A stretch of 64,000 nucleotides of DNA. Source: Shewanella gelidii. GTDB taxonomy: Bacteria > Pseudomonadota > Gammaproteobacteria > Enterobacterales > Shewanellaceae. Location: positions 372,001-436,000 of the forward strand of contig NZ_BMPZ01000002.1 in NCBI RefSeq assembly GCF_014647855.1. The letters run 5' to 3'. Positions 46,162 through 56,050 of the stretch are shown one piece after another. Made by a program: the position numbers and the translations under genes. The notes under the pieces were generated by a model that was not told where the DNA came from, did not search any database, and saw only the letters and a program-made list of their open reading frames with translations. Each line of letters starts with the position of its first letter. Position 1 is the stretch's first letter.

Positions 46162-46959
46162 TTATTGAGCTATACCAAGAATGTTTTGTTCTGATTGCTG
46201 AGTGTGGGCTTGCAATTGGCCATTGCGAGTGAGCTCTACAATTGCTTGTTCTAATTGATTCACCATTTGCGGGTAGCGATGATTGACATAGATATAGAGA
46301 TTTAAGGTTGCAAGTGATTGCTCTTGATGACTGATGCTATGTAAATTTTGCTGATTCAAGGTCATTAAACCGTCAATTTTGCTGGTAAGGGCGATATCGA
46401 TGCGACCCGAGTTGAGTAATGAAAAGAGTTGCTCGGTTGTATTCGATTGAATAACGTTGTTTAAGCCTCTCGTTATCACTTGTGTATGCTTCACCCCGCG
46501 GACCACGCCAACTCGATATTGCGCGAGCTCACTGGCTTGAGTGATTTGTAGTGGTTTATTTTTATTGAAAAATACTGCGGTTCTTAGTTTGTAGTAGGGC
46601 GTTGGGACACGTATAACCTTGGGGTTGTTTTTTCCATATTCAAAAATCCGCAGAATTTCTCCATCTTTAATATCGTTAAAAACTGAATGTTCTGCTCGTT
46701 TTGCGGGAAGTGGACTGACCGTGATGTTGAGTTGTGCTTGCTCGCTAATGCGCTGAAATATATCCAAAGCAATTTCTTGTTCAATCAAGCCTTGAATCGC
46801 CACAAATTGGTAAACGTGTGTTGGTTTACTTTTTGCGTAGCTATGAGTTGCGGTGCCGAATAAGCCTAATATGCCGCTCATTAAAGTTGCTGCTATGATT
46901 ACGCGCCATCTGTAAGCCAATTGGGTGAATGCTCCGGTGGGTTTCAAGGGCCTATTCAA
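46162..46959 (-). CDS. Periplasmic amino-acid-type substrate-binding protein
   Basis: A 265-residue protein with a signal peptide (VIIAATLMSGILGLFG) and a bacterial extracellular solute-binding (family 3) fold: NITVSPLPAKRAEHSVF, TPYYKLRTAVFF, YRVGVVRGVKHTQV and SGRIDIALTSKIDGL. No ABC permease gene is adjacent, so it may feed a sensor or orphan transporter. The start is TTG at 46959, because no ATG gives an intact signal. It is upstream of apbE on the same strand by 206 bases, possibly a separate unit. Confidence 0.7.
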   Translation of the reverse strand: MNRPLKPTGAFTQLAYRWRVIIAATLMSGILGLFGTATHSYAKSKPTHVYQFVAIQGLIEQEIALDIFQRISEQAQLNITVSPLPAKRAEHSVFNDIKDGEILRIFEYGKNNPKVIRVPTPYYKLRTAVFFNKNKPLQITQASELAQYRVGVVRGVKHTQVITRGLNNVIQSNTTEQLFSLLNSGRIDIALTSKIDGLMTLNQQNLHSISHQEQSLATLNLYIYVNHRYPQMVNQLEQAIVELTRNGQLQAHTQQSEQNILGIAQ

Positions 46960-47241
46960 GACATCCCCGAGGTATGAACGTTAAAGCCGCTTATATTGAT
47001 AGGTCAGTTCAGACATCATTTATATGCGAAAAAAGTAATTTAGCGCAAAGCTCCTACTGATTATAATATAGGCTACGGCTAGCTTTAGTGTGACGGGTCT
47101 TAATTATTTGAATGTTTGTCACAAGAAGTTTTGATTGCGGGTTTGAATTTGAGAATAGGGTTGGACTATCGCTATTTATGAAGGATGTTGCGTGCAGCGC
47201 ATCTGCGCTGCTGAATCATGACTGCAACGTTTTTCGGTTGG

Positions 47242-47739
47242 CTATGAAAGGCGATCAAGTACCAAGTCATCGCCAATGGTATATAAGGATTCTGCGAGCG
47301 TATCTTCAACTGATAAATCCTGTAAGCTCAAGCCAATAGTTGCTCGGAATAGTGAGATACCGGTATGACTTGCACTTTCATATTGACTACTAAATTGTTC
47401 TATATTGATCCCCAAACCATTGATGATGTTAGATACATCATGGACAAGCCCTGGGCGATCATAAGCGACTAAACTATAACTCACTCGCTGCAACGGTTTT
47501 ATTTTCTTTTGAGTTTTCGCATAAGTTAATGCAAGGCCTTCGATGCACTCCAATGCTTCAACTAAGTCATCCCAATGCTTACTTTCTACTTCTAACAGTA
47601 ATATTGCGGCAAATATGCCGTCCATATGACGCATTTCTGAGTCGAGCCAGTTCCCACCATGACGACTTACTGCATGGGCGATTTGTTCAACTAAACCTTT
47701 TCTATCAGGAACTTGCAGCGTTAATAAATAGCGTAGCAT
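47242..47739 (-). CDS. GcvR-like ACT-domain regulatory protein
   Basis: A 165-residue protein with two ACT domains (residues about 1-80 and 90-165): LQVPDRKGLVEQIAHAVSRHGGNW and LVAYDRPGLVHDVSNIINGLGINIEQF. This matches GcvR-type glycine cleavage repressor proteins, which sense glycine and bind GcvA. The similarity is at family level and the gcv genes are not in this window. It is divergent from pstC. Confidence 0.85.
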   Translation of the reverse strand: MLRYLLTLQVPDRKGLVEQIAHAVSRHGGNWLDSEMRHMDGIFAAILLLEVESKHWDDLVEALECIEGLALTYAKTQKKIKPLQRVSYSLVAYDRPGLVHDVSNIINGLGINIEQFSSQYESASHTGISLFRATIGLSLQDLSVEDTLAESLYTIGDDLVLDRLS

Positions 47740-47785
47740 AGAATGTTTTTCTCCATTTGATGAGATTGCCAGCAGTGTAACACTA

Positions 47786-47803
47786 CTGTCATCTTTGCGT
47801 CAT
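47786..47803 (+). promoter_or_regulatory. Pho box upstream of pstC
   Basis: CTGTCAT-CTTT-GCGTCAT gives two 7-base PhoB half-sites with a 4-base gap: the first matches the consensus fully and the second matches 5 of 7. A weaker third copy (GTGTAAC) lies 11 bases upstream at 47775-47781. TATAAT at 47803-47808 overlaps the last base. The site is 124 bases before pstC, in the divergent spacer, so PhoB activation in phosphate starvation is likely. Confidence 0.72.
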
Positions 47804-47926
47804 ATAATCAGCGCCACTTAGCATAGCGCCTGATTTTATTACTCGATTGTGTCCCTCACACCCTGTGAATACAAGCGAATAAAACTCAGATTCAGTCGTT
47901 AGATTTATTAATAATAGAGGTTCTTA

Positions 47927-50185
47927 ATGGAAAATCAGGTTTCTTCACCTGTTCCTGCAACTAGCTCAATCTTAATGGGCGAAGGCGCAAGCCGCAGAGC
48001 ATTTAAGGACAAAGCAGCACGATGGGGAGTCACAGTCGGTGGTACCATGGTGTTTGTTGCTTTGTTGCTGATTTTTTTCTATTTACTGTATGTCGTTAAG
48101 CCAATTTTTGATAGTGCCCAAGTGACACCCGTGACGCAAATTGAACTTGCTCAAGGGAGTGAAAAGGCATTGTTGGTTGGTACAGATGAGCAAAACGAAA
48201 TTATGTATCGTGTTGCGCCATCGGGTGAAACCAAGTTCTATCGTGTCAATACCCAGCAAGAAATTCTCCATTATCAACCTCAGCTTCCTGAGGGCGTTGA
48301 GGTGGTGAGCAGTGCGGCTTCTTCTCCTGCGGAGCAGGGTTTTGCATTGGGCTTAAGTAATGGCCAGGTATTGATGGTGAATGTAGAGTTCGGTGTGACG
48401 TATCCGAACAATGTGCGCACCATTACACCAAAAATTGGATTTCCTGCTGGCTCGCAACCTATGACAGTTGATGAGCAAGGTCATCGTCTCAATCGTCTCG
48501 CCTATGTATATGCTAGCGACTTTATGACATTTGCATACCAAGATGACGTAAATGTCTGGCATGTTAATCGCCTTGAAGGTGAAGAAAACATGATGACCGA
48601 AGAGGTCGAGTGGGTTGCAACGCAAGTGGTGATTGAAGATGCGCCGACTCAAGTGGAGAACTATTTTATTACCCCGGATCAGCGTCAATTGATGTTGCAA
48701 ACGGGAAACAAAATCTTTGTCTATGATATTCGAGATATTGATGAAGTTAGCCTTCTTCAAGTTATTGATATGACTCATGGCAAAGCAAAAATTACTAACG
48801 TGAGTCTTTTGGCGGGTGCGAGCTCACTGCTTGTAAGTTATAGCGACGGTGAAGTGATACAGCTGTTTCAAGTTCGTAGTGATAAAGGCCGGCTTTATGA
48901 AGAAATTCGTAGTTTCGACGGTTTAGAAGGCGTCGCGAGTGCCACCACAGAGTTTTACCGAAAGAGCTTTGCCGTGGTCAGTGAGCAAGGTGAACTGACA
49001 TTGCTTTATACGACCAGTGAACGCCAGGTGTTCCAAGAAAAATTTGATATCGCTCAGCCGAAAACCCTTGGTTTTAGCCCGCGTTCAAATGCATTAGTGG
49101 TTGAGGCGGGCAACCAGCTGCACCTATTTAGTGTGTCGAATACTCACCCTGAAGTGTCATGGAGTGCGTTATGGCACAAGGTTTGGTACGAAGGATATCC
49201 CGAGCCGAAATTTGTTTGGCAGTCGACTTCAGGCTCCGATGACTTTGAAGCGAAACTTAGCTTAATGCCATTGGCATTTGGCACCATGAAAGCTGCATTT
49301 TATGCCATGCTGTTCGCAACACCGCTTGCGATTGCTGGGGCAATCTATACCGCATACTTTATGTCTCCTTCGGTTCGTAGTTTTATTAAGCCAACCATTG
49401 AGATTATGGAAGCATTGCCAACCGTAATCCTAGGTTTCTTAGCTGGACTTTGGTTAGCGCCGTTAATTGAAGAACATTTGCCGGGCATTTTATTGATGAT
49501 AACCCTGCTACCACTCTCTATTCTCGGTACTGCATTTATTTGGCATAACTTGCCAGCTTCGGTGAAGCAGCGTTTCCCTGATACTTATCAAGAGCTGATG
49601 TTGATCCCTGTGCTGTGTTTTGTTGGCTGGGCATCGTTTGCGATTAGCCCGACGATTGAAATTGCACTCTTTGGTGGCGATACACGTCAGTTTATTACCA
49701 ATACGCTAGGTATTACCTTTGACCAGCGAAATGCTTTAGTGGTGGGGATCGCAATGGGCTTTGCTGTCATTCCGACCATTTTCACTATTGCTGAAGATGC
49801 AGTGTTCTCGGTGCCACGTCATTTATCGAATGGTAGTTTGGCGTTGGGTGCAACTCAGTGGCAAACCCTGACGCGTGTGGTATTGCTTACGGCAAGCCCA
49901 GGTATTTTCTCTGCCGTCATGATGGGCGTTGGGCGTGCGGTGGGTGAAACCATGATTGTGCTTATGGCCACAGGTAACACGGCAATTATGGAGTGGAGTG
50001 TGTTTGAAGGCATGAGAACGCTTGCTGCAAACATTGCGGTTGAAATGCCTGAGTCTGCAATTGGTAGCTCCCATTACCGAGTACTATTTCTCGCGGCATT
50101 TGTGCTCTTTATCTTTACTTTCTTGTTTAACACTATCGCAGAAGTTGTTCGTCAACGCCTGCGTGAACGCTACAGCTCACTGTGA
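47927..50185 (+). CDS. pstC: Phosphate ABC transporter permease, long form
   Basis: A 752-residue inner-membrane protein. One span near the start (about 35-58) is followed by a large extracytoplasmic domain to about residue 440, rich in beta strands and with propeller-like repeats. The permease domain begins near 445 (LMPLAFGTMKAAFYAMLFATPLA) and holds the coupling-helix motif (LSNGSLALGATQWQT). This long architecture is known in marine gammaproteobacteria; E. coli PstC is about 319 residues. The ATG has an AGAGG site. It opens the pst operon, and no pstS is in the window. Confidence 0.93.
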   Translation: MENQVSSPVPATSSILMGEGASRRAFKDKAARWGVTVGGTMVFVALLLIFFYLLYVVKPIFDSAQVTPVTQIELAQGSEKALLVGTDEQNEIMYRVAPSGETKFYRVNTQQEILHYQPQLPEGVEVVSSAASSPAEQGFALGLSNGQVLMVNVEFGVTYPNNVRTITPKIGFPAGSQPMTVDEQGHRLNRLAYVYASDFMTFAYQDDVNVWHVNRLEGEENMMTEEVEWVATQVVIEDAPTQVENYFITPDQRQLMLQTGNKIFVYDIRDIDEVSLLQVIDMTHGKAKITNVSLLAGASSLLVSYSDGEVIQLFQVRSDKGRLYEEIRSFDGLEGVASATTEFYRKSFAVVSEQGELTLLYTTSERQVFQEKFDIAQPKTLGFSPRSNALVVEAGNQLHLFSVSNTHPEVSWSALWHKVWYEGYPEPKFVWQSTSGSDDFEAKLSLMPLAFGTMKAAFYAMLFATPLAIAGAIYTAYFMSPSVRSFIKPTIEIMEALPTVILGFLAGLWLAPLIEEHLPGILLMITLLPLSILGTAFIWHNLPASVKQRFPDTYQELMLIPVLCFVGWASFAISPTIEIALFGGDTRQFITNTLGITFDQRNALVVGIAMGFAVIPTIFTIAEDAVFSVPRHLSNGSLALGATQWQTLTRVVLLTASPGIFSAVMMGVGRAVGETMIVLMATGNTAIMEWSVFEGMRTLAANIAVEMPESAIGSSHYRVLFLAAFVLFIFTFLFNTIAEVVRQRLRERYSSL

Positions 50186-50198
50186 TAGGGGATTTTAA

Positions 50199-50252
50199 AT
50201 GAAGCATTTAGTTATTTTTCCAGAGATCCAAAGGGGTGCTTACAATGGGTAA
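50199..50252 (+). CDS. Possible 17-codon leader ORF overlapping the pstA start
   Basis: ATG at 50199, seven bases after GGGG, opens a 17-codon frame (MKHLVIFPE...) that ends at TAA 50250-50252, eight bases into pstA. Ribosomes finishing it could couple translation to pstA. It may also be chance. Confidence 0.3.
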   Translation: MKHLVIFPEIQRGAYNG

Positions 50253-51897
50253 GTGGTTTAAATCAGGCTCTCCATGGATTTGGATGACTGGCGGCGCAGT
50301 GAGTCTCAGTTTGATTGCGGTATTGGGGCTATTGCTATTAATTGCTTGGCGTGGCTTGAGCTACTTCTGGCCAGCAACCGTTTATCAATGGGAGTTGCAA
50401 AACCAGCAAGGTGAGCGATCTATTCTCATCGGTGAGATTTATGATGTTGAAGAGGTACCAACTGAGCGCTTGGTATCCGCTGGCCACAAGTTTAACGAAC
50501 ACCCAGGGGACACGGTTAAACGTTACCTTGTGAAAACCGGTAACCGTGAATTTGTTGGGTTAGATTTTAGATGGATTCTTGCGACTGACATCATTTCTCG
50601 TGAAGAACCTTCTGATGTGGCCGTTTTAGAGCGGACTAAAAATGGTAACTTTTATGGTTATCCAATCGCCGTAGTTGAAGCGGGTAAACGCATAGATGGC
50701 GAAGGTGTGCAAGAGAAGTTAATGCAACTGATTGAGCGTTCATCAGACTTGACGGCACGAGCCTTAGATCTACAAAAAAGCGATATTGGTACTATCAACT
50801 ACGAGTTGGAGAGATTACGCCTCAAAGAACGAGGCTATGAGCTTGATGGTGACTTAACCGCGACTCGTAAACAAGAAATTATCGACCAAACCAAGCAACT
50901 GAATGATGATTACCTTGTTCTAGAAAAAGAGCTATTTTCTTTGCGTGATCAAGCTGGGCGTGATGCAGTAATTGTCAAGGATATGCGTGGTCAAGATGTC
51001 ACGCTAAAGCTCGATAGCATTATCGACGTCAGCTATACGAATCGTTTGTCTGCTATCGAAAAAGTAGGACACTGGTTTGTTGGCGTTGGTCGGTTCTTAA
51101 GTGATGATCCTCGCGAAGCGAATACCGAAGGCGGTGTATTCCCAGCGATTTTTGGTACCGTATTTATGGTAATGTTGATGGCTGTCATCGTTACTCCATT
51201 TGGTGTGGTCGCTGCTATTTATCTTCATGAATATGCGAAGAAAGGCCCTATTACTAAAATGATCCGCATTGCCGTGATTAACTTAGCGGGTGTACCGTCA
51301 ATTGTTTATGGTGTATTTGGACTTGGGTTCTTTGTCTATATGGTTGGTGGCTCTCTTGACCAATTGTTTTACCCAGAAGCATTACCTGCACCGACATTTG
51401 GCTCTCCAGGTGTTATTTGGTCAGCACTGACCCTCGCAATTTTGACATTACCGGTTGTGATTGTTTCAACGGAAGAAGGCCTAAGCCGGATCCCAAGTGC
51501 TGTGCGCCAAGGAAGCTTAGCGCTTGGTGCAACTAAGGCTGAAACCCTGTGGCGCATTGTTATCCCGATGGCGAGTCCTGCAATTATGACCGGATTAATT
51601 TTAGCCGTTGCCCGTGCTGCGGGTGAGGTTGCGCCATTAATGTTGGTTGGCGTGGTTAAGCTTGCACCGACTCTACCGATTGATATGAACTTCCCGTTTG
51701 TGCATTTAGAGCGTAAGTTCATGCACTTAGGCTTCCATATTTATGATGTGGGCTTCCAAAGCCCGAACGTAGAAGCAGCGCGCCCATTGGTGTATGCGAC
51801 TTCTTTCTTGCTGGTGTCTGTCATTGTGGCGTTAAACCTAACGGCCATTAGTGTGCGAAACCATTTACGCGAAAAATTTCGTTCGCTTGAGCATTAA
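50245..51897 (+). CDS. pstA: Phosphate ABC transporter permease, long form
   Basis: A 550-residue inner-membrane protein. A span near residues 12-35 is followed by an inserted region to about 285, including a coiled coil (about 165-240, ending in ELFSLRDQAG). The permease domain covers about 290-545 with the coupling motif (VRQGSLALGATKAET). E. coli PstA is about 296 residues. The ATG at 50245 follows AAGGGG; an in-frame GTG at 50236 is less likely. It is the partner of PstC. Confidence 0.93.
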   Translation: MGKWFKSGSPWIWMTGGAVSLSLIAVLGLLLLIAWRGLSYFWPATVYQWELQNQQGERSILIGEIYDVEEVPTERLVSAGHKFNEHPGDTVKRYLVKTGNREFVGLDFRWILATDIISREEPSDVAVLERTKNGNFYGYPIAVVEAGKRIDGEGVQEKLMQLIERSSDLTARALDLQKSDIGTINYELERLRLKERGYELDGDLTATRKQEIIDQTKQLNDDYLVLEKELFSLRDQAGRDAVIVKDMRGQDVTLKLDSIIDVSYTNRLSAIEKVGHWFVGVGRFLSDDPREANTEGGVFPAIFGTVFMVMLMAVIVTPFGVVAAIYLHEYAKKGPITKMIRIAVINLAGVPSIVYGVFGLGFFVYMVGGSLDQLFYPEALPAPTFGSPGVIWSALTLAILTLPVVIVSTEEGLSRIPSAVRQGSLALGATKAETLWRIVIPMASPAIMTGLILAVARAAGEVAPLMLVGVVKLAPTLPIDMNFPFVHLERKFMHLGFHIYDVGFQSPNVEAARPLVYATSFLLVSVIVALNLTAISVRNHLREKFRSLEH

Positions 51898-51930
51898 TTA
51901 ACGATTATCCTGAATTAATTAGGACAGAAC

Positions 51931-52749
51931 ATGATTGCTATAGATTCATCAGTAATGAATACCCCAAAAATTGACTTAGAAAACTTAAGCCAAGAGCAAA
52001 CCGCTCTTGAGATCCGTGACTTGAATTTAAGCTATGGCGACAAGCAAGCTTTGTTCAATGTTTCGATGAAGATCCCGAAGAAGCAAGTGACTGCTTTTAT
52101 TGGACCAAGTGGTTGTGGTAAATCTACTTTATTACGCTGTATAAACCGTATGAATGACTTGGTTGAGACGTGCAATATTCAAGGTGAAATCCTGCTGCAT
52201 GGTCAAAATATTTATGACAAAAAAGTAGATGTCGCTGCGCTACGCCGTAATGTCGGTATGGTATTCCAGCGCCCAAACCCATTCCCGAAGTCAATTTATG
52301 AGAATGTGGTTTATGGTTTACGTCTTCAAGGTGTCAATGACCGCCGCAAACTGGATGAGGCTGCGGAGCGGTCACTGCGCGGCGCTGCGATATGGGATGA
52401 AGTAAAAGATCGTTTGCATGACAACGCATTTGGTCTTTCAGGCGGTCAGCAACAACGTTTGGTGATTGCTCGCGCGATTGCGATTGAGCCCGAAGTTTTA
52501 CTTTTGGATGAACCAACGTCAGCGCTTGACCCGATTTCAACGCTAACGATTGAAGAATTGATCTCTGATTTGAAGTCTAAATACACCGTCGTCATTGTGA
52601 CGCACAATATGCAACAAGCGGCTCGTGTTTCTGATCAAACAGCGTTTATGTATATGGGTGAGCTTATCGAATATGCAGACACCAATACGATCTTTACCAC
52701 GCCAACGAAACGTAAGACGGAAGATTACATTACTGGACGCTACGGTTAA
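51931..52749 (+). CDS. pstB: Phosphate ABC transporter ATPase
   Basis: A 272-residue ATPase with Walker [10 protein letters not shown], signature LSGGQQQR and Walker [14 protein letters not shown]. The H-loop is in VTHNMQQA. The PstB-specific [17 protein letters not shown] is present. It drives phosphate import through PstCA and is in the operon with pstA and phoU. Confidence 0.95.
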   Translation: MIAIDSSVMNTPKIDLENLSQEQTALEIRDLNLSYGDKQALFNVSMKIPKKQVTAFIGPSGCGKSTLLRCINRMNDLVETCNIQGEILLHGQNIYDKKVDVAALRRNVGMVFQRPNPFPKSIYENVVYGLRLQGVNDRRKLDEAAERSLRGAAIWDEVKDRLHDNAFGLSGGQQQRLVIARAIAIEPEVLLLDEPTSALDPISTLTIEELISDLKSKYTVVIVTHNMQQAARVSDQTAFMYMGELIEYADTNTIFTTPTKRKTEDYITGRYG

Positions 52750-52786
52750 GCGACTTCAATTTGAATGAGGAAAAGGTTCGATTTTT

Positions 52787-53491
52787 ATGGAAAATATCAA
52801 TCCAAATAAGCATATTTCAGGTCAGTTTAACGCAGAGCTAGAAGACATTCGCAACCGAGTATTGGCCATGGGTGGTTTGGTTGAACAGCAGCTCGAAAGT
52901 GCCTTGAATGCATTAATTGCTATGGATGCTGAACTTGCGCAGAAAGTGATAAGTGGTGACCATAAAGTGAATGGTATGGAAGTCTCGATTGATGAAGAGT
53001 GCACCCGTATTATTGCGAAGCGTCAGCCTGCAGCGAGCGATTTGCGCCTGATTATTGCGATTTCAAAAACCATCACCGATCTTGAAAGAATTGGCGATTC
53101 ATGTACACGCATTGCCAAAGCAGCATTAGATAAAGATCTTAATGCTCAAAAACCGCTGTTGGTCAGCATTGAGAATATGGGACGACATGCCTCTCGTACA
53201 CTCAACTCTACCCTAGATGCATTAGCACGTATGGATGCGGATGCCGCGTTAGAGCTACATAAGTCTGACGCTAAAATTGATAAAGAGTATGAGGGGATTA
53301 TCCGTCAACTAATGACGTTTATGATGGAAGACCCGCGCTCAATTCCAGATATCCTCGATGTGCTTTGGGCTGCGCGTGCAGTCGAGCGTGTGGGTGATCG
53401 TTGTAAGAATATTTGTGAGTACATTATTTACTACGTCAAAGGTAAAGATGTGCGACATATTTCTTATGAAGATATGGAAAAAGAGTTCTAA
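52787..53491 (+). CDS. phoU: Phosphate signalling regulator PhoU
   Basis: A 234-residue protein with two PhoU three-helix repeats, about 15-115 and 120-225. The metal-binding motifs are ERIGDSCTRIA and VERVGDRCKNICEYI. It links the Pst transporter to PhoR/PhoB and toxicity control. The stop is followed by a strong terminator. Confidence 0.93.
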   Translation: MENINPNKHISGQFNAELEDIRNRVLAMGGLVEQQLESALNALIAMDAELAQKVISGDHKVNGMEVSIDEECTRIIAKRQPAASDLRLIIAISKTITDLERIGDSCTRIAKAALDKDLNAQKPLLVSIENMGRHASRTLNSTLDALARMDADAALELHKSDAKIDKEYEGIIRQLMTFMMEDPRSIPDILDVLWAARAVERVGDRCKNICEYIIYYVKGKDVRHISYEDMEKEF

Positions 53492-53507
53492 GGCCAAATT
53501 TTTAATT

Positions 53508-53558
53508 AAAAAGCCGGCATGATTTCAAAAACGAATTTGAAACCATGCCGGCTTTTTT
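53508..53558. terminator. Terminator after phoU
   Basis: A long hairpin with AAAAGCCGGCATG and CATGCCGGCTTTT, extended by TTTCAAA/TTTGAAA, and A and T tracts at the ends. It can also serve the convergent porin gene ending at 53599. Confidence 0.88.
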
Positions 53559-53598
53559 GTTGGGGCGGCGAGGCCCCATATGCTAAAGCTTGTTCAAC

Positions 53599-54810
53599 TT
53601 AGAAGTAATAACCAAAGTTGATATTAAGGCGCTTGTTGGTATCACCGTCGCCGACCATGCTGCCGCCAATAAACGGCTGGTTCTCAGCGACAACGAAATC
53701 AACGTAGGTGTATAGTCCACCTGAGGTAATGGCAACACCGGTAACGTTCATAAAGGTGTCTTTTAGTGCACCGGGTTTGTCAGTTACGACCGTGTAATCA
53801 TTGTAGAAGGTTAGGTTAGAAATCGGACCTAGCTCAACAGGAAGACTGTACGCCACGTTTGCCATATAGCTGGTTGCTTCTGCAGGAATTGAATCGTAGA
53901 ACGCATACGCACCTACAACCATTTGCTCAACATCCATACCTTCCACGTCATATTCATAATCAGTGAGCTGTAGTTTCACATTCCAGCGATCGTAATTGAC
54001 GACGCCGTGAATAGCTGCAGCGGTGTGATCGCCATCTGTGTTATCAGCAAATTCAAGTTGACCCATTTGACCCGAAGCACCGAGCTCCAGTGCCACATCA
54101 TCAAACTTAAAGTTGTGTACGTAACGTAGGTTAAGGGTGTTTGTTTCACCCACTTCAATGCTTGGTGCATCATAAGTGCCTTCGCCGTCAGCGCGCACGC
54201 CAATAACGTCATACGAATAACGTTCAGTGCGGTCAGAAACATAACCGTCGATGCCGCCGAGCTCATCATTCTTGTAGAAAGCAAAATCAAAACGATTTAT
54301 ATCTGTTTTGTAGGTGTAGTTGAGACCGAAATCGTAGTCATCTTCTAAACCAGTATAGAAGTTTGAACTGAAGAAAAAGCTGTTTGATGCCCACGTTAAG
54401 ATGCCAAATGGCACTTGAGTGATACCAATTTTACCTTGCTGCTTTTCGTCAAAGTCGTAACCAACCCAAGCGTGATGGACGATATCCATGTATTGGTGCC
54501 AGCGATACTGAGCAGAGAAAAGTAGGTCGCCGTGTGAACCATCCACATCAAGGCGGAAAACATCAAAGTCAAAATCGCCACCGCGGTCTTTGTTACTCTC
54601 ACTGTAGTCTAGGTAGGCATATTGAAAGCGAGCTGCGCCACCTATGTTCAGTTTCGTTTTTGTCTCAGCAGCAGCTTCTTCATTTGCTTTGTCTGATTCA
54701 AGCTGGGCAATTCTTGCTTTTAGCGACTCAAGCTCTTGGTCAACCGTATTTGCGTTTGCATTAGACGCAAGCGCTAAGGCGACCAACGACATGGCTAGGG
54801 TAGTGCGCAT
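53599..54810 (-). CDS. Outer membrane porin in the betaine-transport operon
   Basis: A 403-residue beta-barrel protein. The signal peptide (MRTTLAMSLVALALASNANA) is followed by a short coiled coil (LESLKARIAQLESDK), the trimerisation motif of many marine porins, then a barrel with alternating strands. The C-terminus is Phe (NFGYYF). The ATG at 54810 has an AGGA site and is only 10 bases downstream of the proV stop. A longer frame from 54930 overlaps proV and is not the start. It may help betaine/choline cross the outer membrane. Confidence 0.85.
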   Translation of the reverse strand: MRTTLAMSLVALALASNANANTVDQELESLKARIAQLESDKANEEAAAETKTKLNIGGAARFQYAYLDYSESNKDRGGDFDFDVFRLDVDGSHGDLLFSAQYRWHQYMDIVHHAWVGYDFDEKQQGKIGITQVPFGILTWASNSFFFSSNFYTGLEDDYDFGLNYTYKTDINRFDFAFYKNDELGGIDGYVSDRTERYSYDVIGVRADGEGTYDAPSIEVGETNTLNLRYVHNFKFDDVALELGASGQMGQLEFADNTDGDHTAAAIHGVVNYDRWNVKLQLTDYEYDVEGMDVEQMVVGAYAFYDSIPAEATSYMANVAYSLPVELGPISNLTFYNDYTVVTDKPGALKDTFMNVTGVAITSGGLYTYVDFVVAENQPFIGGSMVGDGDTNKRLNINFGYYF

Positions 54811-54820
54811 TATGATTATC

Positions 54821-56050
54821 CTATTGTTTTTCAGATTGTTGTGTTTCTTCGGTCTCGTAGAAGTCCGAAAGGACTCCTGCAAGATGTGTTCGTGATAATT
54901 CACCTTGAAGGTCACCATCTGCATCAACAACAGGGATAGGGAAGTCTGCTTCTAAGGTCTCAGGGATGATACTTTCCAGTGACGCCCCCGGTAAGACGGG
55001 TTCAACGCCTTCGGTGTCAAATTCATCCATCGGCGCTTTTAAATCATCTTTTGCGGCTTCTTCTAACGCTTCTTGACAGACAACGCCTTGGAAACCATCT
55101 TCGTTGATATAGTATGCGTAGTTAGACGGAATACGCTTCATTTCTTTGAGTGCCTCGCCAATGGTATCTGCGGTGAGGCGGTGCGCTGGCGGGCGCATGA
55201 CGGTTTCTACGGTTAAAGCGCGCGGACGATTCACGTCTTTTACAAATGCTTCAACATAGTCATCCGCTGGGTTAAGCAAGATATCAACGGGCTTACCGAC
55301 TTGAACCAGATTGCCATCTTTAAGGATTGCAATGCGGTCGCCAATACGCAGGGCTTCATCAAGATCATGTGTAATAAAGATAATGGTTTTGTTGAGATCT
55401 TTCTGGAGCTCGATGAGCTGATCTTGCATTTCACTGCGGATTAACGGGTCAAGTGCCGAAAATGCTTCGTCCATTAACAAGATTTCCGCATCGGTGCACA
55501 ATGCGCGTGCTAACCCGACACGTTGCTGTTGACCACCCGAAAGTTGTGCGGGGTATTGATCGTCATAACCTTTGAGGCCTACGGTCTCTAACCACTGATG
55601 TGCTTTGGCATTGCGCGTTGCTTTGTCAACGCCTTGAATAGATAAACCGTATGCAACGTTATCAATGACAGTGTGATGGGGTAATAGACCAAAGCTTTGG
55701 AATACCATGGACATTTTGTAACGACGAAACGTTTCTAGCTCTTTTGGTGAGAGCTTCATGACGTCCACATCTTCTACCAAAATTTTGCCTTCAGTTGGCT
55801 CTATAAGCCGATTGAAGTGGCGGATCAGGGTCGATTTCCCTGAGCCTGATAAGCCCATGATGACGAAGATTTCGCCGCGCTCAATATCTAAATTAATCGA
55901 GCGTAAACCTACGTTATGATTGGTTTTAGCAAAAACCTCATCTTTCGCTAACCCTTCTTTGACCATTGGCATCACTTTCGCTGGATGCTTACCAAAAACT
56001 TTGTAAAGGTCTCTCACTTGAATGACGGGTTTGTTTTGTTGATTAGTCAT
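54821..56050 (-). CDS. proV: Glycine betaine/choline ABC transporter ATPase
   Basis: A 409-residue ATPase. Walker A GLSGSGKST, signature [15 protein letters not shown] and Walker B ILLMDEAFSALDP mark the ABC domain. A CBS-domain-like C-terminal region (about 275-405) is typical of ProV/OpuAA and senses ionic strength. The ATG at 56050 overlaps the end of proW by eight bases, so the pair is translationally coupled; an earlier frame from 56089 is not used. Confidence 0.93.
   Translation of the reverse strand: MTNQQNKPVIQVRDLYKVFGKHPAKVMPMVKEGLAKDEVFAKTNHNVGLRSINLDIERGEIFVIMGLSGSGKSTLIRHFNRLIEPTEGKILVEDVDVMKLSPKELETFRRYKMSMVFQSFGLLPHHTVIDNVAYGLSIQGVDKATRNAKAHQWLETVGLKGYDDQYPAQLSGGQQQRVGLARALCTDAEILLMDEAFSALDPLIRSEMQDQLIELQKDLNKTIIFITHDLDEALRIGDRIAILKDGNLVQVGKPVDILLNPADDYVEAFVKDVNRPRALTVETVMRPPAHRLTADTIGEALKEMKRIPSNYAYYINEDGFQGVVCQEALEEAAKDDLKAPMDEFDTEGVEPVLPGASLESIIPETLEADFPIPVVDADGDLQGELSRTHLAGVLSDFYETEETQQSEKQ

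Noticed and set aside
45958-46194. 78-codon forward frame between apbE and the binding-protein gene
   Set aside because: It overlaps the end of the binding-protein gene on the other strand and has no motif or start signal.
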